Shown here: piece by piece, positions 1 through 5,387 of the stretch | Numbering within the stretch: position 1 is the first letter of the stretch | How the letters are laid out: each line of letters starts with the position of its first letter | DNA from: Deltaproteobacteria bacterium | GTDB taxonomy: Bacteria > Desulfobacterota > B13-G15 > RBG-16-54-18 | Length of the DNA: 7,012 bases | Direction of reading: 5' to 3' | Assembly: GCA_003646745.1 (NCBI GenBank) | Contig: QMLM01000086.1 | Coordinates: 1-7,012 of the forward strand | The notes under the pieces: model-generated | Database searches by the model: none | Seen by the model: only the letters and a program-made list of their open reading frames with translations | What the model was told of the DNA's origin: nothing | Translations under genes and position numbers: made by a program

Positions 1-159
1 ATCATCGCCGTCGAGCGAGAGGTCCTGACCCAAACACTGCGCAAAACCAGCGGGAACAAGGCCAAGGCAGCTCGGTTGCTCCAGATCGATTACAAAACCA
101 TCCATTCAAAGGTAAAAAAATATGGCATCAAGATAGGTGAAGAAAAGGGAAACATATAA
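1..159 (+). CDS. C-terminal end of an NtrC-family sigma-54-dependent regulator (Fis-type HTH), 5' partial
   Basis: Frame 1 is open from the left edge to a TAA at 157-159 and gives 52 residues. They contain a Fis-type helix-turn-helix: EREVLTQTLRKTSGNKAKAA followed by the recognition-helix region RLLQIDYKTIHSKVKKYGI. The GNKAKAARLLQI pattern is the standard DNA-binding end of NtrC-family activators, which use a AAA+ domain to open sigma-54 promoters. The receiver and AAA+ domains lie outside the window, so I cannot tell whether this is PilR or another member. A sigma-54 promoter lies only about 435 bp away, and in Pseudomonas pilSR sits beside the minor pilin genes; both fit a pilus regulator, but that is inference. 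The gene converges on the 105-codon gene at 241-558. I see no U-tract terminator of its own on the plus strand. Confidence 0.9.
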   Translation: MIAVEREVLTQTLRKTSGNKAKAARLLQIDYKTIHSKVKKYGIKIGEEKGNI

Positions 160-160
160 T

Positions 161-206
161 AAAAAAGAGGAGGAGGGAGGGATTGTCTTTTTCATCCCTC
201 CCTCTT
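161..206 (-). terminator. Probable intrinsic terminator of the L7/L12-like gene
   Basis: On the minus strand an 11-bp perfect stem (GAGGGAGGGAT at 204-194 with ATCCCTCCCTC at 183-173) has a 10-nt loop and is followed by CTCCTC and a six-T run at 161-166. It lies about 35 nt past the stop of the 105-codon gene. The T run starts six nucleotides after the stem rather than directly after it, although the purine/pyrimidine repeats let the stem slip into other registers that reach the T run. On the plus strand the same hairpin is followed by a G-rich stretch, so it should work mainly for minus-strand transcripts. Confidence 0.55.
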
Positions 207-240
207 AGGGGGGTGAGAAGGAGGGAAAAAATCTTAGGGA

Positions 241-558
241 CTAACCTCGTACCTTACCTTTTCCGGAAAAATCCTCAGACATATTACTCGGCTCCTGCTG
301 GGCACCGGTACCATCTATTGGCTCTATCTTCACCTTGGCACCGATCTCTTCTAATACCGTCTTATATCTCTGAGCCTCCTTAAGATTAATCCCATTTTTC
401 ACCGTTATGGGTGCCAACCTCATCATCTTTGTGACATTCTGGGCAGAAAGCCGAAAATATATCTGCAAATTCCTTACCAACTTATCCACTAGGCCGAAAT
501 CTTTTGCCGCTGGCCCAAGGAAAATCACTCTATATCTTTCTTCCTCCTGCACCATCAT
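241..558 (-). CDS. Small protein with a diverged ribosomal L7/L12 C-terminal-like domain
   Basis: This encodes 105 residues with no signal peptide or membrane segment, so it is probably cytoplasmic. Residues about 8-82 align by eye with the alpha/beta C-terminal domain of ribosomal protein L7/L12: a first strand YRVIFLGP, a helix VDKLVRNL, then LAPITVKNGINLKEAQRYK and a last strand segment LEEIGAKVKIEPI, matching the family's AP..(V/L)K.G(V/I)..(E/D)A...K..LE.AGA.V pattern. The glycine-rich GLGLKEAK segment, which in true L7/L12 lies at the translation-factor contact surface, is replaced by IYFRLSAQNV, and the N-terminal dimerisation domain and hinge are absent, so it is not a ribosomal stalk protein. 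The C-terminal 20 residues look disordered. Two ATGs are adjacent (558 and 555); the Shine-Dalgarno at 561-567 is better spaced from the second. The gene stands alone, with a sigma-54 promoter upstream and a terminator downstream. Its function is unknown. Confidence 0.8.
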   Translation of the reverse strand: MMVQEEERYRVIFLGPAAKDFGLVDKLVRNLQIYFRLSAQNVTKMMRLAPITVKNGINLKEAQRYKTVLEEIGAKVKIEPIDGTGAQQEPSNMSEDFSGKGKVRG

Positions 559-560
559 CT

Positions 561-567
561 TCTCCTT
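561..567 (-). promoter_or_regulatory. Ribosome binding site of the L7/L12-like gene
   Basis: The minus strand reads AAGGAGA here, then AG and two consecutive ATG codons. Spacing from GGAG is 3 nt to the first ATG (558) and 6 nt to the second (555), so translation may begin at the second Met, shortening the protein by one residue. Confidence 0.7.
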
Positions 568-593
568 TTTGCATTCTTGACTCCTATCTAAAA

Positions 594-610
594 ATGCATA
601 TTAGGTGCCA
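594..610 (-). promoter_or_regulatory. Sigma-54 (-24/-12) promoter of the L7/L12-like gene
   Basis: The minus strand reads TGGCACCTAATATGCAT from 610 to 594. The invariant GG (-25/-24) and GC (-13/-12) dinucleotides are exactly 10 nt apart, the TGGCAC half is a full consensus match, and the -12 half is ATGCA where the consensus is TTGC(A/T). Counting from the GC, transcription would start near position 584. This leaves a leader of about 26 nt that contains the Shine-Dalgarno at 561-567. The tail of an NtrC-family activator gene is in the same window, which supports a sigma-54 reading. Confidence 0.7.
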
Positions 611-686
611 TCCTCTCTTTTTTCTATTGTGTCTTTAATACGTTGATATCAAAAAGGAATTTAGGTTATATAAAAGCAAAGACAGG

Positions 687-715
687 AAAAAAATTGGGCA
701 TCAATGGCCCATTTT
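687..715 (-). terminator. Second terminator-like hairpin
   Basis: A 5-bp TGGGC/GCCCA stem (695-699 with 707-711) is flanked by an A run and a T run that can extend it past one mismatch. On the minus strand the hairpin is followed by a seven-T run (687-693). It lies about 30 nt beyond the strong operon terminator and could act as a back-up, keeping pilus-operon transcripts from entering the sigma-54-controlled gene. The stem is short, so this is less certain than the first terminator. Confidence 0.45.
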
Positions 716-725
716 GTCCTTGGAA

Positions 726-742
726 TTGACAAAAATTGTCAA
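726..742. promoter_or_regulatory. Perfect inverted repeat, candidate upstream activator site
   Basis: TTGACAA and TTGTCAA (726-732 and 736-742) are perfect inverted copies separated by AAA. The centre at 734 is about 150 bp upstream of the predicted sigma-54 start at 584, the usual distance for an NtrC-type enhancer site. Each arm contains GACA or TGTC; more copies occur at 681-684 (GACA) and 715-718 (TGTC). PilR of Pseudomonas is known to bind TGTC-containing elements, but the link here is inference. It could also be a weak hairpin in the trailing end of the operon transcript. Confidence 0.35.
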
Positions 743-745
743 CAC

Positions 746-771
746 AAAAACCCCGCCTTCACAAGGCGGGG
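746..771 (-). terminator. Strong intrinsic terminator of the minor-pilin operon
   Basis: On the minus strand CCCCGCCTT pairs perfectly over 9 bp with AAGGCGGGG (771-763 with 759-751) around a 3-nt loop, directly followed by five T residues (750-746) and TGTTG. It begins 36 nt after the stop codon of the last operon gene, so the transcript carrying pilY1 and the 145-residue gene should end here. Confidence 0.93.
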
Positions 772-807
772 TACAAAATTAAAGTCCAAACTACAATGAA
801 ACCGTCG

Positions 808-1245
808 TTACATAGGGCTAACCTTTATTTTGTAAATCTTGCCTCCAGCTTCGTTTACCTCCTTAATCACACTATACTCATCTAACTTCTTTATCTTAAC
901 CTTTCTTTCCTCTCCCAGGGATGAAACCTCTGTTTCTGTCCGCAGAATAACATAGTAATCTACCCATATCCCTTCATCCCCGAACTCCACTTTGCCCCAT
1001 TTTATCGCTACATCGGAGGAGATAGTTTTCTTGTCAAAGTCTTCTGTTAAATCCCATTTGAGACCATCGATGAGGGCCCATCTTTCATCCAAGTCAAGCA
1101 CCTGCAAACGTCCTTCCATCACATAGAGTGTTGTGACGATAGTCATTTTCTTGACCTGGCTGTGGCCCAAGCTAAAGATCATGAGCTCACCGACGATTAA
1201 AATGGCAACCATGAGGAATTTATACCAACGCGGTATTGTCTTCAT
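808..1245 (-). CDS. Hypothetical membrane-anchored or secreted protein, last gene of the pilus operon
   Basis: I do not recognise this 145-residue protein. It begins MKTIPRWYKF, followed by a hydrophobic segment at about residues 9-27 that could be a signal peptide or an N-terminal anchor; there is no prepilin cleavage motif and no lipobox. The rest is predicted exported and strand-rich, with EGRLQVLDLDERWALIDGLKW, an acidic stretch and a lysine-rich KVKIKKLDEY. There is no cysteine. Its start ATG overlaps the pilY1 stop by one base (TGATG), implying translational coupling. It occupies the position of pilY2 in Pseudomonas and is somewhat longer than that roughly 115-residue protein; no clear sequence match is visible, so only a positional analogy can be made. 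The frame extends 7 codons upstream to an ATG at 1266, but that start has no well-placed Shine-Dalgarno. A role in PilY1 export, folding or pilus assembly is a guess from context. Confidence 0.75.
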   Translation of the reverse strand: MKTIPRWYKFLMVAILIVGELMIFSLGHSQVKKMTIVTTLYVMEGRLQVLDLDERWALIDGLKWDLTEDFDKKTISSDVAIKWGKVEFGDEGIWVDYYVILRTETEVSSLGEERKVKIKKLDEYSVIKEVNEAGGKIYKIKVSPM

Positions 1246-4200
1246 CACTCCCATACCTCCTTCCATGAGGTTACACCTGTCTGATAGGGGCTACCTGGCG
1301 GGTTAACAGGTACCGTCAACCCCATAGGCAGGTAGAGGACATCCCCTTTGGCCTTGGGGCTGCCACCAGCGAACCCTTTGTCCAGTTTCAATATGGCGGC
1401 ACCTACCGCCCTGTCCTCACCGATGCTTACCGTATCACCCTCATTTATAACTCCTTCCCCAGTGAGGTCAAAAACAGGGGTTATGGTAGAGGTACCGCTG
1501 GTATAATAGACGCCATAGAGATTAGATGTCCCGCCCCCGGAGCAAGGATCACCCGCGGCCGTAGCAGGTATATAGGTGAGGAAAAAAACTACCTCACGAT
1601 AGACCAGAAAGTCACTTATACACCTTTCCCTATCCTCTAGAAGGTGGAAATACCAGCCTTTACCTTCTACGTTGGTAGCGATGTCCTGACTTGGATACTG
1701 GTCGTCTACTATGGCATAGCCGGTGAGGGCCTCATTACCGGTAACAGAGCCAGAGATAATAACCCTGTGATCCAGATCAGAGAGGGTAATAGTACTGTCT
1801 GCCAGAGCAAAGTTTCCATTTGCTTGATCCCAATAGCGGTCAAATACCCCCACGGCCATAAATATGCTTCTGGTCTCATCACTGCCATTAATGGTCTCCG
1901 TAATCGAGCACCCATTTCCGCTGGGGCAGGAACCACCTGTGGCATCAGGTGGGCAATCCACCCCTTCTGCGCAACATATATTGTCGTTGTAACAAAGGTA
2001 CCTTCCGGTACCCACATAGATCCACAACCGACCACTATCATCAAAGGAGACCGAGGGCTTCATCAGGATGGGTTGATCAGCATTGGAAGGACTGAGGGAG
2101 AGGAGTGGATCGATGTCAGGAGTACTGGGATCCACATCTACTGTCCATCCATTCGGGTTTGCAGCATAGGTCTTGCTTGCGCCAGATCCCGTAAAGGTCT
2201 TGATCCTCCACAAATTACCCTTGGCATCACCGATGTAGATCACATCCACGCTGTAGTCGAGGTCATAGTCCACGGCTACCGGAGACCCAAAGAAGTTGTT
2301 GGCACCCCTGCTGCCCAACGAAAAGGTCCTTACAATGCTGCCATCGTTAGGATCAACCACAAAGATGTAACCATTGGTATCGGTATAGCCGTCGTCGGTG
2401 GAATATCCCTTTCCATCTCTGGTCTTGGGGCCGGAGCCGAAGACCACATACCAGTTATCCCCTACTTTCACAGCAATGGGCTTGGAGGTGGTATAGCCAA
2501 ACCTCTCGTCATTTATCTCCCACTTCACCACAGGCTCTTCAGGATCGGTAACATCGAGGGCGAAGTAGGCGGAGCGCAAAGTGGTATCCGTTGATCCATT
2601 ATTGTCGGTATCAACGTCGATGGGAGTCCCCCCTATCCTCATCCCTCCCAGCAGGATGGACTTCCATCCATCAGTTAGCTTTATATCCCAGACTTTGCTG
2701 CTCAAATCGACGTAAAAACAGTGACAGTAATCGGGATCGGCGAGCCATTTCAGATGTGGAAGCAGATTGTAGGGGATATAGGACCAGATCTCCTCCCCAT
2801 CGTTGGCGTCAAAGGTATGGAGCATCCCATCATTGGCCCCTATGAATACGACCTCCCTGCGGTCGGAGTTCTCCCAGTAATAATTCCAATAGCTGCTGTC
2901 TCCATACGTTAAATCAAAGCGTGCTGCAGGCTTGCCCGAGAAAACGGGGCTGGAATATATGATATCACCCATATAGTGTCCATCCCTGTCTCTTAGGCTG
3001 AACCCACCGGAGGGATTATCATCCCCTCTAATGTAAGAGATCAAGGCGTTTACCTCGCTGGTCTCGTCTTTGTTGCCGTCATTATCTAGATCGACATCAA
3101 AGTAACCACCCAAAGTGGAGGCATTGGCGGTGTTAAAGTCCACCTGGTTGCCCGAGATAAAGGTGAAGATGGTGCGGGAGTCATTGCCGGCCTTTTGGGC
3201 CACCTGCAGATCTGCATCCCAGAGGGGGTTATCGTATATACCATCTTCATTGATGTCCGAGACCGGATCGCCATTGCTGTCGATCAAGTAGCCATTCTCA
3301 TCCAAACCAAAAGCCCTAATGTTACCCCACCACAGAGCCCTTTGTGGGTGTTTATAGTAAGGGACATAGATTAAATCAGTACCAGATACCGGCTCAGAGC
3401 TAACGGCCACAGAGGAAGCTGCGGCCGCTTCCAAGGTGATCTCCTCAAAGATGCTTTCCAGGGCAGCGGCTGTCTGATCGGCATCCTCCGCCATGTAGTA
3501 ATTCCCCCCTCCGTTTGCTGCCGCCTTCTGGAGCAGGATATCCCCGGCTCCCTCCTTACCGAAGAGGTAGACCGTGTGCAAGGTAATGTTTTGTTCATTA
3601 TCCAGATCCGATCGCAAATCTGTGTTATGGGCATAGTAGGCGATATCGTCGAGGTAGGTGGAACCATCACTATCCCACGGATACTCACTACAACTACATG
3701 CGCCGAAGCCACAGTTGTCGTTGCCGCAAGGGCATGCAGGGGTGCCATCCGTCTCACAGTCATCACCGTCGGCATCCCTGAGGCCTGAGGGGATGTTCAG
3801 ATCCTGGGTCGACTCCCCGTCGGTGAGCAGGATGATGTAATTCCTGGCGCACCACACCAGCCCTTCATAATCCTCGTTGTACATGGGATCCTCGGGAAAA
3901 TCTCCTCTGTCTGGGTCATAGTCGGAAGAATAATAATATGGGTTTTGTTGCGCGAAATATCTCGTCGCCTCATATAAGGTCTCCGCCAGGGGGGTCCAAG
4001 TTGTCTCTATGTAAGGGCAACCTCTATCCCAATCACAAAAGGATTTATTTATCTCCGCCACAATTTCTTGCAATTGAGTAGCATCCAGTTTCTTTATATA
4101 CTTGAGGATCCTCCCACCTTGGCTGTGGTTGAAGAACATCAAGCCCAATCTCACCTTGTCTTTGAGCTGGTGTAGCAGACCCGTGGCCTGGAAGTCGGCA

Positions 4201-4841
4201 GAGACCCTTCGCCGTAGGTAATACCCGTCAGTGCAATTATTATAATTACTATCTGTACAGACCTCTAGCCAAGAGGCCCGATCACAGAACGAGCTGCCCC
4301 TCACCCGATAATATCGCCAGCCCTGGTTGTTAAAGGGGGTTTGATTGCTTGTATCTCGATATCTTTTCTCGTTGAGCCAATAACGGGCATCTATGTTGGT
4401 GGCCAAGAAGTGACTGCCGCCACTTTCCACCACCCTCCCCCCGGTGAGCACGGTTCTTGCCACATCGATCCTGGTCATCCCCACCCAATTGAGAAAATTT
4501 CCGCTCCACTCTCCTTCTTGCGCTTCTTCGAAATACATCCCCGAGGAATTATAGTTATATCTCTTAGTGGGATCGAAGACCCCATAATAGGTTGCATTTG
4601 GGTTATAATCCTCGCAAACGGTGGGATTGAAATAGTCCCATCCCTCATCTACGTAGGCAGCAGCAAGCATACTGCCAGAGTTGTCAAAGATGATCAATAC
4701 ATTAGGCAATATGGACACCCCTGCCCCCGAGGGAGGAGAGGCACAGGGAGCAGCAAAGATCGAGTAAGGAGGGATGACAAAGAACAGGATAAGAACTATG
4801 GCTATTGTCACCCAAAAACGATCAAACTTAAAGGAATCCAT
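1245..4841 (-). CDS. pilY1: PilY1/PilC-family type IV pilus tip adhesin with N-terminal VWA domain
   Basis: At 1198 residues this is close to the roughly 1160 of Pseudomonas PilY1. Residues 1-30 are a signal peptide (hydrophobic 11-22, probable cleavage after SIFA). A von Willebrand A domain follows: MIDAS DNSGS at 53-57, Thr283 in TPLAETLY and Asp341 in LLTDGES. The C-terminal half is the PilC/PilY beta-propeller, recognisable by YIRGD (603-607), MGDIIYSSPVF (624-634), GANDGMLHTFDANDGEEIW (668-686), GDAKGNLWRI (871-880) and VLYLPMGL (1168-1175). Asp858, 860, 862 and 866 just before GDAKGNLWRI sit where the Ca2+ loop of Pseudomonas PilY1 lies, though without its usual loop glycine. Acidic loops also occur at 529-537, 584-592 and 744-752. 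There are 24 cysteines, 12 of them in two short inserts (362-384 and 950-978). An AAGGAGGT 6-7 nt upstream sets the start. The protein is expected at the pilus tip with the minor pilins encoded just upstream. Confidence 0.96.
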   Translation of the reverse strand: MDSFKFDRFWVTIAIVLILFFVIPPYSIFAAPCASPPSGAGVSILPNVLIIFDNSGSMLAAAYVDEGWDYFNPTVCEDYNPNATYYGVFDPTKRYNYNSSGMYFEEAQEGEWSGNFLNWVGMTRIDVARTVLTGGRVVESGGSHFLATNIDARYWLNEKRYRDTSNQTPFNNQGWRYYRVRGSSFCDRASWLEVCTDSNYNNCTDGYYLRRRVSADFQATGLLHQLKDKVRLGLMFFNHSQGGRILKYIKKLDATQLQEIVAEINKSFCDWDRGCPYIETTWTPLAETLYEATRYFAQQNPYYYSSDYDPDRGDFPEDPMYNEDYEGLVWCARNYIILLTDGESTQDLNIPSGLRDADGDDCETDGTPACPCGNDNCGFGACSCSEYPWDSDGSTYLDDIAYYAHNTDLRSDLDNEQNITLHTVYLFGKEGAGDILLQKAAANGGGNYYMAEDADQTAAALESIFEEITLEAAAASSVAVSSEPVSGTDLIYVPYYKHPQRALWWGNIRAFGLDENGYLIDSNGDPVSDINEDGIYDNPLWDADLQVAQKAGNDSRTIFTFISGNQVDFNTANASTLGGYFDVDLDNDGNKDETSEVNALISYIRGDDNPSGGFSLRDRDGHYMGDIIYSSPVFSGKPAARFDLTYGDSSYWNYYWENSDRREVVFIGANDGMLHTFDANDGEEIWSYIPYNLLPHLKWLADPDYCHCFYVDLSSKVWDIKLTDGWKSILLGGMRIGGTPIDVDTDNNGSTDTTLRSAYFALDVTDPEEPVVKWEINDERFGYTTSKPIAVKVGDNWYVVFGSGPKTRDGKGYSTDDGYTDTNGYIFVVDPNDGSIVRTFSLGSRGANNFFGSPVAVDYDLDYSVDVIYIGDAKGNLWRIKTFTGSGASKTYAANPNGWTVDVDPSTPDIDPLLSLSPSNADQPILMKPSVSFDDSGRLWIYVGTGRYLCYNDNICCAEGVDCPPDATGGSCPSGNGCSITETINGSDETRSIFMAVGVFDRYWDQANGNFALADSTITLSDLDHRVIISGSVTGNEALTGYAIVDDQYPSQDIATNVEGKGWYFHLLEDRERCISDFLVYREVVFFLTYIPATAAGDPCSGGGTSNLYGVYYTSGTSTITPVFDLTGEGVINEGDTVSIGEDRAVGAAILKLDKGFAGGSPKAKGDVLYLPMGLTVPVNPPGSPYQTGVTSWKEVWE
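1255..1262 (-). promoter_or_regulatory. Shine-Dalgarno inside the 3' end of pilY1 for the 145-residue gene
   Basis: AAGGAGGT on the minus strand lies 10 nt before the ATG at 1245 (counted from GGAGG) and only 1 nt before an in-frame ATG at 1254. The longer frame from ATG 1266 would translate the Shine-Dalgarno itself. This favours the start at 1245, which overlaps the pilY1 stop codon. Confidence 0.65.
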
Positions 4842-4855
4842 TTCATACCTCCTTT

Positions 4856-5377
4856 TTATTGGACAATCCGGCGATAGGTGGTTTGCACCCGGGACTGGGA
4901 GGTGGCCGTACTGGTATTGGCTATGGAATCTATCTGATAATATATGGCCATCCTCGTCTCCCTTCCCCCGCCGAACTCAGCACTGCCTCCAGTAATATAA
5001 TCAACCCCAAGGCGATCGACATGGATCTCCATGTTACAGTCACCGATGCGTGGGGCCACATGAGGGGATCCACTGGTATCAAACCCCCGTACCTCGTCTT
5101 TGAAGGCATCCTCATCGGGTTGGGGATTGGCGCCATTTGGAAGATCTTGGTTGTTCAGGACGACTTCGATCATCCGGCGGCCATAATCCGTCCCCCCATC
5201 GGCGGCATAGAAGGCGTCTTCCAAAAGCCTCTCGTTCCCAGTAATCCTGGTCTCCACTGTAGAGGTAAAGACCGCATATACCCCGATGAGGGTGAGCACG
5301 ATAAGTATCAACAAGGCAATAATCAGGGCCGTTCCCTCTTTTTCCCTTAACCTTTTTAAAAAGATGTGCAGAGACAT
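4856..5377 (-). CDS. pilX: PilX-family minor pilin
   Basis: The 173-residue product has the PilX N-terminal domain: a 15-residue leader ending REKEG, predicted cleavage before Thr16, a hydrophobic helix TALIIALLILIVLTLIGVYA, then TRITGNERLLEDAFYAADGG (43-62), the N-R...AF.AA.GG pattern of the PilX/GspK-like group. Mature position 5 is Ile, not the Glu of most pilins, as in GspK-type subunits that cap the fibre tip. The globular part is short and has one cysteine (in GDCNME). A GAGGAGGA 3 nt before the ATG overlaps the pilW stop. The gap to pilW is 10 nt, and the TAA stop lies directly beside the pilY1 Shine-Dalgarno. PilX is expected to join PilV, PilW and FimT/FimU in the complex that primes pilus assembly and displays PilY1. 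Confidence 0.92.
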   Translation of the reverse strand: MSLHIFLKRLREKEGTALIIALLILIVLTLIGVYAVFTSTVETRITGNERLLEDAFYAADGGTDYGRRMIEVVLNNQDLPNGANPQPDEDAFKDEVRGFDTSGSPHVAPRIGDCNMEIHVDRLGVDYITGGSAEFGGGRETRMAIYYQIDSIANTSTATSQSRVQTTYRRIVQ

Positions 5378-5387
5378 ATATCCTCCT

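Larger units (their letters stand above)
559..807. other. Regulatory intergenic region between operon end and L7/L12-like gene
   Basis: No coding frame is supported in these 249 bp. From right to left they hold the operon terminator (746-771), an inverted repeat (726-742), a terminator-like hairpin (687-715), an AT-rich stretch (about 615-690) and the sigma-54 promoter (594-610) with the leader of the downstream gene. Four TGTC/GACA half-sites fall at 681-684, 715-718, 728-731 and 737-740. Confidence 0.7.

Noticed and set aside
624..652. Sigma-70-type promoter (TTGATA at 652-647, CAATAG at 629-624, 17-nt spacer) for the L7/L12-like gene
   Set aside because: The -10 match is poor, and the sigma-54 element nearer to the gene has full key dinucleotides and a better leader length. 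A weak secondary promoter cannot be ruled out.
1246..1266. Seven-codon N-terminal extension of the 145-residue protein (ATG at 1266)
   Set aside because: The extension would translate the Shine-Dalgarno AAGGAGGT itself, and the ATG at 1245 overlapping the pilY1 stop is better placed.
1644..2594. Plus-strand open frame of 316 codons opposite pilY1
   Set aside because: It lies wholly antisense to the conserved PilY1 propeller, has no domain-like pattern or good ribosome binding site, and is explained by the composition of the coding strand.
2718..2726. CHC in PilY1 (706-708) as a possible haem-binding motif
   Set aside because: Covalent c-type haem needs CxxCH; only CxC is present here.
3021..3029. 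RGD tripeptide in PilY1 (605-607), with another at 312-314, as integrin-binding motifs
   Set aside because: The first is part of the Y(I/L)RGD element common in PilY1 proteins, next to the MGDIIYSSPVF motif, so it is probably structural; a tripeptide alone does not support integrin binding.
4740..4751. Lipobox at Cys33 of PilY1
   Set aside because: Residues before the cysteine are FAAP; the proline at -1 and alanine at -3 do not fit a lipobox, while a signal peptidase I site after residue 30 does.
4341..5350. Plus-strand open frames of 178 and 163 codons (4341-4877 and 4859-5350)
   Set aside because: Both are antisense to pilY1 and pilX, whose protein motifs and Shine-Dalgarno sites are clear; the products are low-complexity and resemble nothing known.
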